The position numbers and the translations under genes are program-made. This document shows positions 1-8,646 of a stretch of DNA of 38,559 nt, one piece after another. Below the pieces are notes generated by a model. The model made no database searches and was not told the DNA's origin. It worked only from the letters and a program-made list of their open reading frames with translations. Location of the stretch: the NCBI GenBank assembly GCA_011390315.1, contig JAABSQ010000609.1:1-38559 (forward strand). The letters run 5' to 3'. Numbering within the stretch: position 1 is the stretch's first letter; the number at the start of each line of letters is the position of its first letter. Source of the stretch: Desulfobacteraceae bacterium. Lineage in GTDB: Bacteria > Desulfobacterota > Desulfobacteria > Desulfobacterales > Desulfococcaceae.

Positions 1-108
1 TGGGAGGGGAGCGTGTCGGTCTCGGGTGAAAGGGGGGCAGGGGCGGTCACCGGGGCCGGATATGTGGAACTGACCGGGTACGAAACCAAATTCGACGCCC
101 CCATGTGA
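1..108 (+). CDS. C-terminal tail of a lipocalin-like (AttH/CrtC-type) protein, partial
   Basis: The frame is open from the first base to a TGA at 106-108 and is cut by the window edge. The visible 35 residues include WEGSVSVSGE and GYVELTGYE. That combination is typical of the C-terminal strand region of AttH/carotenoid 1,2-hydratase (CrtC)-like lipocalin-fold proteins. Members of this family often sit beside LolCDE-like ABC transporter genes, but nothing upstream is visible to test that. The ORF track misses it because it has no start. The family call rests on a short conserved tail, so substrate and role cannot be given. Confidence 0.7.
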   Translation, partial: WEGSVSVSGERGAGAVTGAGYVELTGYETKFDAPM

Positions 109-136
109 CAAATCGACGGGGCCGGCATTCAAAATG

Positions 137-165
137 TTGACAGGATAGGGGATTTTCTCTATAGT
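137..165 (+). promoter_or_regulatory. sigma70-type promoter of minCDE
   Basis: TTGACA at 137-142 is followed after exactly 17 bases by TATAGT at 160-165. The -35 is perfect and the -10 has one mismatch. The expected transcription start is near 172. This lies downstream of the GTG at 168 used by the longest ORF, so the GTG cannot be the minC start on this transcript. The ATG at 252 becomes the preferred start. Confidence 0.8.
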
Positions 166-251
166 CCGTGCCCAGACATGAACACGACCGTGACCGAATC
201 GACATCAGGGCCGGCACCACAGACCGCAACCGCCCTCCCGATCGCAATTCC

Positions 252-968
252 ATGAAAACGACCCATCCGGAAAAAACCCCGGTGAGACTGAAGGGGGTCG
301 GCAACAGCCTCTGTGTCATGCTGGACCCGATGACCTCCGCCGACCACCTGCGCACGGAGCTGGAAAAGCTCTTTACCGGTCTCAAGAACGAGGTGGAGAA
401 CGCCAGGGTGACCATCGACGTCGGGGCCCCGGAAGGGTATGACGAACTGATCGACGAACTCGGCCGGTATCTCAAGGAGACCTTCAAGGTCGGTTCGGTC
501 GAACGGGCCCGGCGGAAAAAACCGCGCAGCCGCCGAATCGCCGCCGAATCCAAGGTCGATCGGCTGCGCCGGCGCGACATGGAACGTTCCTGGCACGATT
601 ACCGGACCGACGTGCTGATGCTGACCGGCCGGGTCCGCTCCGGGCAGAAGGTGACCGCCCGCAAGCATCTGCTGATTCTGGGGGACGTCAACCCGGGGGC
701 CGAGGTGATGGCCGGGGGCGACATTCTGATCATGGGCAGCCTTCTGGGGACCGCCATCGCCGGACACCCGGAAGGCAACGAGAACATCATTCTGGCCCTC
801 GATTTTCGGCCCACCCAGGTTCAGATCGGCAGTTACGTGGCGGCCGGTCTGCCCGCGTCGCCGGTGAAGGTGACCGAATTCGCCCATGTCGAGAACGGCA
901 ACATTGTTGTGGAAAATTACCTTGAGGCCAATCCCTTCGGCCGCTTACCATGGCCCCAGGCGCGTTGA
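252..968 (+). CDS. minC: Septum site-determining protein MinC
   Basis: This is the inhibitor of FtsZ ring assembly, recruited to the membrane by MinD. The roughly 238-residue product has the N-terminal MinC domain (PVRLKGVGNSL near the start), a basic linker rich in Arg/Lys around residues 80-110, and the C-terminal beta-helical domain with LILGDVNPGAEVMAGGDI and IMGSLLGTAIAG, the family's signature. The longest ORF begins at GTG 168, but the promoter places the transcript start at about 172, so ATG 252 is chosen; it has no clear Shine-Dalgarno sequence. It heads the minCDE operon, 62 bases before minD. Confidence 0.93.
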   Translation: MKTTHPEKTPVRLKGVGNSLCVMLDPMTSADHLRTELEKLFTGLKNEVENARVTIDVGAPEGYDELIDELGRYLKETFKVGSVERARRKKPRSRRIAAESKVDRLRRRDMERSWHDYRTDVLMLTGRVRSGQKVTARKHLLILGDVNPGAEVMAGGDILIMGSLLGTAIAGHPEGNENIILALDFRPTQVQIGSYVAAGLPASPVKVTEFAHVENGNIVVENYLEANPFGRLPWPQAR

Positions 969-1030
969 CCCGCGGCGCCGTGATGATCTTCACGGCATGA
1001 CTGGATTAACATCTTTGAACGAGGTTGACA

Positions 1031-1831
1031 TTGGACGGTAAAATCATCGTAGTCACTTCCGGCAAGGGAGGGGTCGGCAAGACCACCGCCACCGCCTCCA
1101 TCGGAGCGGCCCTCGCGCTCGAAGGCAAGAAGGTCGCCGTGGTGGATATGGATATCGGTCTTCGGAACCTGGACGTGGTCATGGGGCTGGAAAACCGCAT
1201 CGTGTTCAATATCGTGGATGCGGTCAAGGGGCGGTGCAAACTGAAGCAGGCGGCCATCAAGGACCGGCGCATCGACAACCTGTTTCTGATCCCCGCCTCC
1301 CAGAGCGACAACAAGAACGTCCTTGATCCGGAAGAGATGGTCCGGTTCAGCAGCATGCTGCGCCGCCACTTCGACTATGTCTTCATGGACTGCCCGGCCG
1401 GCATCGAACGCGGGTTCGAAAATTCGGTGGCGGCCGCCGACGAGGCCCTGGTGATCTGCACCCCGGAGGTGGCGGCGGTGCGGGATGCCGACCGCGTCAT
1501 CGGGCTTCTGTATGCCCGCTCCATCACCCCCAAGCTGGTGGTCAACCGGATCGTGCCGGCCCTGGTGGAAAGAGGGGATATGCTGAGCCATGTGGATATG
1601 GTGGATGTTCTGTCGGTGGAATTGATCGGACTGGTGGAGATGGATGATCAGGTGGTGGTCTCAACGAACACCGGAGTGCCGCTGGTGATGCAGAAGACGT
1701 CCAAGGCCGGTGCGGCCTTTCGACGGATCGCCATGCGTCTGAACGGCCAGGTGGACCTGCCGATCCAGGTGCCGGAGGCCTCGGGCGGGCTGTTCAAGAA
1801 ATTCCGGTCCAAATTCGGTCTCAAAAAATAG
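1031..1831 (+). CDS. minD: Septum site-determining ATPase MinD
   Basis: This membrane-cycling ATPase of the Min oscillator recruits MinC and is stimulated by MinE. The deviant Walker A motif GKGGVGKTT is near residue 11, followed by the MinD/ParA features DMDIGLRNLD and DCPAGIERGFE. The C-terminus ends in a basic/hydrophobic stretch (LFKKFRSKFGLKK) that fits the amphipathic membrane-targeting helix. Two TTG codons compete for the start. GAGG at 1021-1024 is 6 bases before TTG 1031 but directly abuts TTG 1025, so 1031 is chosen (266 aa). It is followed 9 bases later by minE. Confidence 0.95.
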   Translation: MDGKIIVVTSGKGGVGKTTATASIGAALALEGKKVAVVDMDIGLRNLDVVMGLENRIVFNIVDAVKGRCKLKQAAIKDRRIDNLFLIPASQSDNKNVLDPEEMVRFSSMLRRHFDYVFMDCPAGIERGFENSVAAADEALVICTPEVAAVRDADRVIGLLYARSITPKLVVNRIVPALVERGDMLSHVDMVDVLSVELIGLVEMDDQVVVSTNTGVPLVMQKTSKAGAAFRRIAMRLNGQVDLPIQVPEASGGLFKKFRSKFGLKK

Positions 1832-1840
1832 GGAGGCCCC

Positions 1841-2131
1841 ATGATCGCTAATTTTTTCAAGAATATATTTGGTAAAAAGAATGAGAGCAAAAATGTCGCC
1901 AAACAGCGGCTCAAGTTTGCGCTGATCTACGATCATCTGGAGGTGACCGAGGATATCCTCGAGGCCCTGCACAAAGACATGGTGGAGGTCATCTCCAAAT
2001 ACTTCGAGATCGATCAGGAGGCCTTTAAACTGGATATCCGTCGCTCGGACGAACTGTCCGCGCTGGTCGTCAACACCCCCATTCTGTCCGCCAAACGGAA
2101 ACGGAAGCAGGCCCAACCCGACCCGACGTGA
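1841..2131 (+). CDS. minE: Cell division topological specificity factor MinE
   Basis: The 96-residue product is of family length. It starts with a hydrophobic/basic membrane-targeting segment (MIANFFKNIFGKK), then the MinD-contact region AKQRLKFALIYDH and the dimeric topological specificity domain. It releases MinD from the membrane and confines MinC activity away from midcell. GGGAGG lies just before the ATG. It is the last gene of the Min operon and is convergent with the ferredoxin-type gene downstream. Confidence 0.95.
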   Translation: MIANFFKNIFGKKNESKNVAKQRLKFALIYDHLEVTEDILEALHKDMVEVISKYFEIDQEAFKLDIRRSDELSALVVNTPILSAKRKRKQAQPDPT

Positions 2132-2165
2132 GGCCGGCGGCCTGCCCGATCTCTTCTTTCGGGTG

Positions 2166-2204
2166 AATTCAGGAATCAGCGCCTCGGCCACTCATTCCTG
2201 AATT
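2166..2204. terminator. Inverted repeat between convergent minE and ferredoxin-type genes
   Basis: AATTCAGGAAT and ATTCCTGAATT form a perfect 11-bp stem around a 17-base loop. It lies 35 bases after the minE stop and 38 bases before the stop of the opposing gene. The position suits a bidirectional transcription end. Neither side has a long T run (only TTTCCCC on the plus strand), so intrinsic termination is uncertain. Confidence 0.4.
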
Positions 2205-2241
2205 TCCCCTGATTCATTCCCCGACACGCTTTTTCAGCGGA

Positions 2242-3009
2242 TCAGGCCAGCCGGGCCATCTTGGGCCGGTCGGTCACCTGCTCGCCTTTTCGGCTGACCA
2301 CCACGTCGGTCACCGGCACCTTCACCCCCGCTTTTTCCATTCCCTTTCGCACGATTGTCGGCAAACCGGAGCAGCAGGGCACCTCCATGTAGACGGTGGT
2401 GACGCTGTTGACGCCGGCGGTTTTGAAAATGTCCGCGAACCGGTTGATGTATTCCCGGGCGTCGTCGAACTTGGGGCAGCCCATCATCACCACCTTGTCC
2501 TTGACCAGGTCCTCGTGCAGATTGGCATATGCAACAGCGGAGCAGTCGGCCAGGACCAGCAGGTCCGCGTTCTTGAGAAACGGCGCGTGGGGCGGAATCA
2601 GCCGAATCTGAATCGGCCAATTGGTCAGCTCCGACCGGGGCGGTGCGGCAGCGCCTTTCTCCGTCGGCTGAATCGCTTCCCGAGGTTTCTGGTCCGGGGC
2701 GAAGACATGGACCCGGGCCGAGGGGCATCCCTTATGCATGGCGGCGGGCGCTCCCTCCTTTTCCATCTCGGCCAGCCGTTCCTCCACCGCCTCTTCGTCA
2801 AAATCCTCCGCTTCCCGCTCCACAATGCAGAGCGCTCCGGTGGGGCATTCGCCGATGCAGGCGCCCAGCCCGTCGCAATATTTGTCCGCCACGACCTTGG
2901 CTTTTCCTTCCACAATCTCCAGCGCGCCCTCGGCGCACCCGGTGATGCACTGTCCGCAGCCGTCGCACAGGTCTTCGTCGATTTCGATGATTTTTCGCAG
3001 TACCTTCAT
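2242..3009 (-). CDS. 4Fe-4S ferredoxin-type protein (two cluster motifs plus C-terminal domain)
   Basis: The 255-residue product has an N-terminal bacterial ferredoxin domain. The first motif, CDGCGQCITGC, has all four cysteines. The second, CDGLGACIGECP, has Leu where the second Cys is expected, so a 3Fe or differently ligated cluster is possible. The C-terminal half (residues about 100-255) contains DCSAVAYANLHEDL, MMGCPKFDD and PCCSGLP, a cysteine-rich domain seen in anaerobes next to such ferredoxins. AGGGAG lies before ATG 3009; the longer ORF start at 3093 lies inside the operator and is rejected. Its role is probably electron transfer or redox sensing; partners are unknown. Confidence 0.85.
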   Translation of the reverse strand: MKVLRKIIEIDEDLCDGCGQCITGCAEGALEIVEGKAKVVADKYCDGLGACIGECPTGALCIVEREAEDFDEEAVEERLAEMEKEGAPAAMHKGCPSARVHVFAPDQKPREAIQPTEKGAAAPPRSELTNWPIQIRLIPPHAPFLKNADLLVLADCSAVAYANLHEDLVKDKVVMMGCPKFDDAREYINRFADIFKTAGVNSVTTVYMEVPCCSGLPTIVRKGMEKAGVKVPVTDVVVSRKGEQVTDRPKMARLA

Positions 3010-3064
3010 GGTTTCTCCCTTATATGGTTTGAAAATGTTTGATTTTTTCGGTCTGTTTGGCTTC

Positions 3065-3106
3065 TTTTTAACGCATAAGGTATGGTTCGGCATTGATTTA
3101 TGTCAA
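3065..3106 (-). promoter_or_regulatory. FNR/HcpR-family operator and class II-type promoter of the ferredoxin-type gene
   Basis: Read on the minus strand, 3106-3093 is TTGACATAAATCAA, one mismatch from the FNR-type palindrome TTGAT-N4-ATCAA. TAAAAA at 3070-3065 could serve as the -10 element. If so, the predicted start is near 3058 and the palindrome is centred at -41.5, the classic activator position for CRP/FNR proteins. TTGACA within the site could alternatively act as a -35, but the matching -10 is poor. Regulator identity is inferred. Confidence 0.5.
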
Positions 3107-3202
3107 AAGGGGGGATTTTATTTCGGGGCGGAGAGAAAAGGAGAGGGGGAGATGGTGTTTGATACTTGCATCCGGAAATAAGGAGGGATATAAGATTTTA
3201 TT

Positions 3203-3459
3203 GTCTTGAACTGTGATTCGTCTGATTAATTTGATTACGCTGATTTTCGGCAGCGTCGAGATGGTTTTGTCGAGGAGGGACGCGCGAAGCAGGGCGGAAT
3301 CATCCAGGCCATCAGATGAATCAGACGCATCCGGGTTCAGATATTCAGCGGTATTTGTCTGAACTGTGATTCGTCTGATTAATTTGATTTCGCTGATTTT
3401 TCGAAGGTGCGCGGAGGTCCTTTAACATAGGGAAATCCGAGGCGGAATCATCGAGGCCA
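3203..3459. repeat. Two near-tandem copies of a degenerate intergenic repeat unit
   Basis: A 41-base segment at 3207-3247 recurs at 3360-3400 with one difference; both contain GATTCGTCTGATT. A second shared block, GGCGGAATCATC followed by AGGCC, occurs at 3293 and 3441, so the duplicated unit is about 150 bp. The first block also appears in short form at 18252-18264. The stretch 3110-3497 holds no plausible gene. The repeats lie immediately downstream of the Uma2-family gene's stop. Confidence 0.7.
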
Positions 3460-3497
3460 GGATGCAATTGAAAAAGGAAACCCCTCTGCAAGATCGA

Positions 3498-4085
3498 CTA
3501 AGTGCGTGAAACCTTGAAAACCGCATCCAGATCCACCCCTAATTCCGGCAAAGTCGCTGGTCGAATCTCCCCCCGTCCTTCCAGAATCTCGGGTATCCCG
3601 TATCGGCCCTTTTCATCCAGCCGGCGAATGGTCAGAAGATTGTCAATGGGGTGGATAATCCAGTATTCTTGAACCCCGTGGGTTTCGTAGAGGGCCACCT
3701 TCTGAATCTGATCCCGGGAGGCGGTGGCCGGTGAGGTGATTTCCACCACCCAATCCGGGGCGCCCCGGCACCCCCGGTCGTCGAGTTTGGCGGAATCGCA
3801 AACCACGGAAATACCCGGCTGCACTACGGTGGTGGTGTCTTCATCCTGTTCCTCGGATAGGGGAAGCCGCACGTCAAAGGGCGCCGCATAGACCCTGCAC
3901 TCTTTTTCGGTCAGAAAATTGGCGATCTGGCGAAATAGCTCTCCGCAGATTTCCTGATGTCGGCGGGATGGCGCCGGACTCATGTCGTACACCACGCCCT
4001 CGATCAGCTCCAGCCGGTGCTCACCGGTCCAGGTCAGGTATTCCCCGTAGGTGTGGAGATCGGGTTTTTGCAGGATTTCAGCCAT
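3498..4085 (-). CDS. Uma2 family (DUF820) putative endonuclease
   Basis: The 195-residue product matches the Uma2 family of PD-(D/E)XK-fold proteins. It has HRLELIEGVVYDMSPAPS near the N-terminus, VQPGISVVCD around residue 90, GAPDWVVEITSP around 110 and KVALYETHGVQEYWIIHP around 130. The Asp and Glu of the PDW-VEI segment and the following Lys fit the nuclease core. Members are common, multicopy and poorly characterised. It follows the unrecognised gene at 4101-4928 by 15 bases on the same strand, so the two are probably co-transcribed. Confidence 0.85.
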   Translation of the reverse strand: MAEILQKPDLHTYGEYLTWTGEHRLELIEGVVYDMSPAPSRRHQEICGELFRQIANFLTEKECRVYAAPFDVRLPLSEEQDEDTTTVVQPGISVVCDSAKLDDRGCRGAPDWVVEITSPATASRDQIQKVALYETHGVQEYWIIHPIDNLLTIRRLDEKGRYGIPEILEGRGEIRPATLPELGVDLDAVFKVSRT

Positions 4086-4100
4086 TTCCGAAGTATCCGG

Positions 4101-4928
4101 TTAATCCATTCGGCGGACGGTCTTGTCGAATTTGCCCAGGGCCCGGTTGAGGCTCTTTGCGGTTTCCCACATGGCGGTGGAATCATCGGGATGCTCCGTT
4201 GCAGTGCGGGCCAGTTCGATAGCGGCCCGCACCACTGAATAAACCGGCGTCAGTATCACCGGTTTTCCGGTTCCGCCCCGCAGGTTTTTGGCGATATCCG
4301 CAAGCGTGTCCAGATGTTTTAGATCTTGTGCATTCGGCGCGGTTTTTTTGGTTTTGGTCGGCGAAGCTCTTTTTTTCGGCTTTTCCGCGGGTTCAAGGGT
4401 GTGGATGATCCGGTTGTTCTGTTTTGCGGTCATGTAGGTTTCTTTAAGTCTTCTTTTGGTGCCGCCGCCGAAAAAGATGCTGTAGTAATTCATGCTCCCG
4501 TCGTAAATAATCCTCCCCTTGAACGGCAGCAGCACCGCGTCGACCATGGCCGGGGTCTGGGGAACGATCAGGTCCAGGGGCTCTCTCAGTCCGTGGACGG
4601 CATACACCTGATCTTCGGAGATAAATATCGCATATTTCTTCAGAAAACGTTCGATAAAAAACGAAGTCCGCAGGAAATGTTTCCAGCTCCCGACAATGGC
4701 CAGTTCCTCTGCCGAAAAGCCGTTCGGATTGTCAGCCGTGAATTCATCGATAATCGCCGGGTCATCATAGATGGCGTCCCGCGGACCCATTCTGTCGATT
4801 TGGGGAAGGGCGATGAACTCATCCAAGGTTTTAATTTCGGAAAGGATGCCGCGTTTTTGATTGGCATAAAACTGAAGCGGCTGCATCAGCTTAAAATAGA
4901 GGTCTTCATCCTGTTGGTCTAAAATCAT
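4101..4928 (-). CDS. Conserved-looking protein of unknown function
   Basis: I do not recognise this 275-residue product. Its N-terminal 190 residues look folded and mixed alpha/beta (FKLMQPLQFYANQKRG, ELAIVGSWKHFLRTSFFIER, VDAVLLPFKGRIIYDG). A Lys/Pro-rich linker follows (EKPKKRASPTKTKK) and then a short helical C-terminus. No signal peptide or membrane segment is seen. The start at 4928 is preferred because AAGAAAGG precedes it at good spacing; the longer ORF to 5114 would overlap the divergent cyclase gene. It lies directly upstream of the Uma2-family gene, which may be a chance pairing. Confidence 0.7.
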   Translation of the reverse strand: MILDQQDEDLYFKLMQPLQFYANQKRGILSEIKTLDEFIALPQIDRMGPRDAIYDDPAIIDEFTADNPNGFSAEELAIVGSWKHFLRTSFFIERFLKKYAIFISEDQVYAVHGLREPLDLIVPQTPAMVDAVLLPFKGRIIYDGSMNYYSIFFGGGTKRRLKETYMTAKQNNRIIHTLEPAEKPKKRASPTKTKKTAPNAQDLKHLDTLADIAKNLRGGTGKPVILTPVYSVVRAAIELARTATEHPDDSTAMWETAKSLNRALGKFDKTVRRMD

Positions 4929-5113
4929 CTCAAACCTTTCTTGTTGAAAAAACGGTAAAATACCGGGCCGGTATCTGACATTTGCCACCCTGAGGGTACG
5001 GATGTCAACCATTGAATGAGGTCTAAAATCCGAAAAGCGAGGTGCCTTCCCTTGACCCGAGGTGAGAAATGGGGCAGAGTCGGTCTGAACCATCACCACA
5101 GCGAGGCATGTCA

Positions 5114-7379
5114 ATGAAATCGGATGGATGGAAGTACGGATTCGGTAAAAACAGATTCGGAGGCGGAATAAATCCGCTGGTGATCTCCGCCGTCGCCCTG
5201 ATTGCCGGGCTGCTGGCCTATGGGATCGGGATTCCGCCGCTGCACCGGATCGAGCTGGACACGGTCGACCTGCGGTTCAAGATTCGCGGGGAACGGCCGG
5301 CCCGGCCGGAGGTCGTCCTGGCGGTGGTGGATGAAAAGAGCATCGCGCAAGAGGGAAAATGGATCTGGCCCCGGGCCAAGATGGCGGCTCTGGTGAATCG
5401 GCTGTCCGAAGCCGGGGCCCGGGTCATCGCCTTTGATATCGGGTTTTTCGAATCGGATGAAAGCGACACCCGGGTGATTCAGGCCCTGGACCGAGTGGCG
5501 GACCGGATCGACCGCCTCGACAACCCGCCCGCCGAGATCAAAGCCTACCTGGCCCGACTCAAATCCGAAGCCGACCAGGACCGGCTTCTGGCCGATGCCA
5601 TTCGGAATTCCACGGCCGAGGTGGTGTTGGGCTATTTTTTCCATACCCGGCTGGACCACCCCGAGGCCATGGCCGAACCGCTGGTGGCATACCATCAGGA
5701 AAACATCGCCGGGTCCGAATACCGGATCGCCCGAATCGGTCCCGATGCCGCTTCGGCGCCCATCCTGAAGGGGATTCTGCCCCAGTCCAACATTCGGCCG
5801 ATTTCCGAGGCGGCCCGGTATGCCGGCCATTTCAATATGGAGCCGGACCGGGACGGGGTGGTCCGGTTCATCCCCACCGCCGTCTTTTTTCGGGACCGTC
5901 TGTATGCCCGCCGCCGCCTACCTGGAACAGCCCCTGGCCATCGAGGTGAACCGGGACGGGGTGGTTTCCGAGACGATCGGATCCATGTCCCTGCCGGTCA
6001 ACCGATTCGGGCAGATGGAGGTCAATTACCGGGGCCGGGAGCGGAGTTTTCCACATGTGCCGGTCACCGACATTCTCCGGGGGGAAGCCTCTCCGGACCT
6101 GCTGCGGGACAAGATCGTTCTGGTGGGGGTGACCGCCATCGGGGTCTACGATCTTCGGGTGACCCCCTTTGAAAACAATTTTCCGGGCCTGGAAATTCAC
6201 GCCAATGTGGTGGACAATGTCCTGAGCGGGGAATTTCTTCGGCGGCCCGAATGGATGGCGGCCGCGGATACGGCCGCCATCCTTTTTTCGGTCATCCTGC
6301 TCGGGTTTGCGCTGCCCCGCACCGGCGCCGGCGCCGGTACCCTGATCACCGCCGGTCTGGCCGCGGCCTATCTTCTGCTGGCCCAATACCTCTTTTCAGC
6401 CCGGGGGCTGCTCCTCAACCTGGTGTATCCGTTATCCATGATGCTGGTCATGTACATCGTCATCACCGTTTACGGGTATTTCCTGGAAACCCGGCAAAAG
6501 CGGTTTATTCGGGATGCCTTTTCCCATTACCTGGCGCCGGCCGTGGTGGAGCGGCTCATCGAATCCCCGGAAAATCTGGTCCTCGGCGGCGAGGAACGGG
6601 TGATCACCGCCTTCTTTTCAGACCTTCAGGGATTCACCTCTGTTGCGGAATCCATGAAACCGGCCCTTCTTGTGAATTTGCTCAATGAGTTTCTCACGGA
6701 AATGACCGACATCATTCACCGATACGAAGGCACGGTGGATAAATTCGAGGGGGATGCCATCATCGCTTTTTTCGGGGCCCCCAACCCCCTGAAAGACCAC
6801 GGCCGAATCGCCTGCCGGGTCGCGGTGGACATGCAGAAACGGCTGGCGGTCCTGCGGCGGATCTGGCGCGATCAGGGGCGGCCCGATCTGCGGATGCGGA
6901 TCGGAATCTGCTCCGGCCCGGCGGTGGTGGGGAACATGGGCTCCAAAACCCGAATGGATTATACGATGATCGGGGATACCGTCAATACCGCCTCCCGGTT
7001 GGAGGGGCTCAACAAGATCTACGGCATCGACATGCTGATCAGTGAAACCACGGCCCGGGCGGCCGAGGATACGGTGGTGATTCGGGAGATCGATGCCATC
7101 AGCGCGGTGGGGAAACGAAAACCGGTGACGGTTTACCAGATCATGGGCTATCCCGAAGATGTGAACGCATCGGTTCGGGAAGGAATCCGATATTATGAAG
7201 AAGGGCTTGGGGCCTACCGGTCCCGGAACTGGGAGGAGGCCCTGGCATGTTTTCAGAAGACGCTGGAATTCATTCCCGATGACGGTCCCGCCCTTGTGAT
7301 GTCGGAGCGGTGCCGGGCGTACCGGATCACCCCGCCCGAAGCGGACTGGCGCGGGGTTTTTGCGGCGCGGCGGAAATAA
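5114..7379 (+). pseudogene. CHASE2-domain class III adenylate cyclase, interrupted by a +1 frameshift
   Basis: Two overlapping frames encode one protein of about 750 residues. The first (from ATG 5114, GAGG 7 bases upstream; an alternative ATG at 5069 also has an SD) gives an N-terminal membrane segment and most of an extracytoplasmic CHASE2 sensor (VDLRFKIRGERPARPEV). The second, ORF-track 5820-7379, gives the end of CHASE2, three membrane segments, and a cyclase domain with FSDLQGF and KFEGDAI (metal aspartates) and MIGDTVNTASR (adenine-specifying Asp, Asn/Arg). A TPR-like tail follows. The frame changes in GCCCGCCGCCGCC at about 5905-5918; one extra C explains it. It could be an assembly error, a real mutation or slippage. 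Confidence 0.85.
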
Positions 7380-7408
7380 AAACCCGCTCTCGGGAAGCAA
7401 GAGCGGGT
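7374..7408 (-). terminator. Rho-independent terminator of panC-metK
   Basis: ACCCGCTCT at 7382-7390 pairs perfectly with AGAGCGGGT at 7400-7408 around a 9-base loop. Read on the minus strand the hairpin is followed by TTTTTATTT. It lies 25 bases after the metK stop and overlaps the last codons of the opposing cyclase gene. Confidence 0.85.
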
Positions 7409-7432
7409 CGGAGAAAGGGCAGGGACTAAAAA

Positions 7433-8599
7433 TCAGATGCCCGCTTTTTCCCGCAGGACGTCGGCCATGTTGGTCTTTTCCCAGGTGAAATCGGGGTCGT
7501 TTCGGCCGAAATGGCCGTACACCGCGGTTTTTTTGAAGATAGGGCGCAGCAGATCCAGGTACTCGATAATGGCCGCCGGTCGCAGGTCGAAGGTCTCGGA
7601 GACGATCTCCTTCAACCGCCGGTGAGAGATCTTGCCGGTGCCCATGGCGTCGATCAGCAGCGACACCGGTTCAGCCACCCCGATGGCATAGGCGATCTGG
7701 ACCTCGCATTTTTCGGCCAACCCGGCCGCCACGATGTTCTTGGCCACATGCCGGGCCATGTAGGAACCGCTTCGGTCCACCTTGGAGGGGTCCTTGCCCG
7801 AGAAGCATCCCCCGCCGTGGCTGCCGTGGCCGCCGTAAGTATCCACGATGATCTTGCGCCCGGTCAGGCCGCAGTCGCCCATGGGGCCGCCCACCACGAA
7901 CTTGCCGGTGGCGTTGATGAAATACCGGGTGTCGCCGTCCACCATCTCTTTGGGAATCACCTTCTTGATCACCGAGTCGATAATCGCCTCCCGCAGCTCG
8001 TCATAGGTGATGTCCGGCTTGTGCTGGGCCGCGATGACCACCGTATCCACCCGCTTGGGGGCGCCGTTTTCATACTCGATGGTCACCTGGGATTTGCCGT
8101 CGGGCCGAAGAAAATCGAGTGCTCCGCTTTTTCGCACCCGGGCCAGCCGTTTGCAGAGCTTGTGGGCGAAAATGATCGGCATGGGCATCAGTTCCGGGGT
8201 CTCATTGGCGGCGAATCCGAACATCAGCCCCTGGTCTCCGGCCCCCTGCTCCAGATAAAGCCCCTGACCGGCATTGACCCCCTGGGCGATATCGGGGGAC
8301 TGGTGGCCGATGCTGGTGACCACGGAGCATGTCTGGTAATCGAATCCCATCTGTGAAGAATGGTACCCGATGTCCCGAATCGTATCCCGCACCACCCGGG
8401 GCATGTCCACGTAACACTCGGTGGTGATTTCACCGGCGATAAAGGCCAGGCCGGTGGTGACCAGGGTTTCGCAGGCCACCCGGCCGTTCTTGTCCTGGGC
8501 CAGTATGGCATCCAGGACGGCATCGGAAATGGAATCGGCCACTTTATCCGGATGGCCCTCGGTCACCGATTCCGAGGTAAAAAAGTATGGTTCGCTCAT
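7433..8599 (-). CDS. metK: S-adenosylmethionine synthetase MetK
   Basis: It makes SAM from ATP and methionine in the cytosol. The 388-residue product has the full set of family signatures: [13 protein letters not shown] at the N-terminus, [12 protein letters not shown] around residue 120 and [19 protein letters not shown] around 270, with Cys and Gly at positions that are usually Ala. AGGAG is 7 bases before ATG 8599; the ORF-track start at 8617 is a TTG and is rejected. It lies 47 bases downstream of panC and is probably read from the same promoter; no SAM riboswitch is seen upstream. Confidence 0.96.
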   Translation of the reverse strand: MSEPYFFTSESVTEGHPDKVADSISDAVLDAILAQDKNGRVACETLVTTGLAFIAGEITTECYVDMPRVVRDTIRDIGYHSSQMGFDYQTCSVVTSIGHQSPDIAQGVNAGQGLYLEQGAGDQGLMFGFAANETPELMPMPIIFAHKLCKRLARVRKSGALDFLRPDGKSQVTIEYENGAPKRVDTVVIAAQHKPDITYDELREAIIDSVIKKVIPKEMVDGDTRYFINATGKFVVGGPMGDCGLTGRKIIVDTYGGHGSHGGGCFSGKDPSKVDRSGSYMARHVAKNIVAAGLAEKCEVQIAYAIGVAEPVSLLIDAMGTGKISHRRLKEIVSETFDLRPAAIIEYLDLLRPIFKKTAVYGHFGRNDPDFTWEKTNMADVLREKAGI

Positions 8600-8646
8600 G
8601 ACGGTTCTCCTTTTCAAAAAACCTGAAGCAATACCTGTTGAATGGA

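Noticed and set aside
168-251. N-terminal extension of minC from a GTG at 168
   Set aside because: The near-perfect sigma70 promoter at 137-165 would start transcription at about 172, after this GTG, and the encoded residues do not resemble MinC.
8600-8646. SAM riboswitch before metK
   Set aside because: The panC-metK spacer is only 47 bases, too short for a known SAM riboswitch, and no conserved core is visible.
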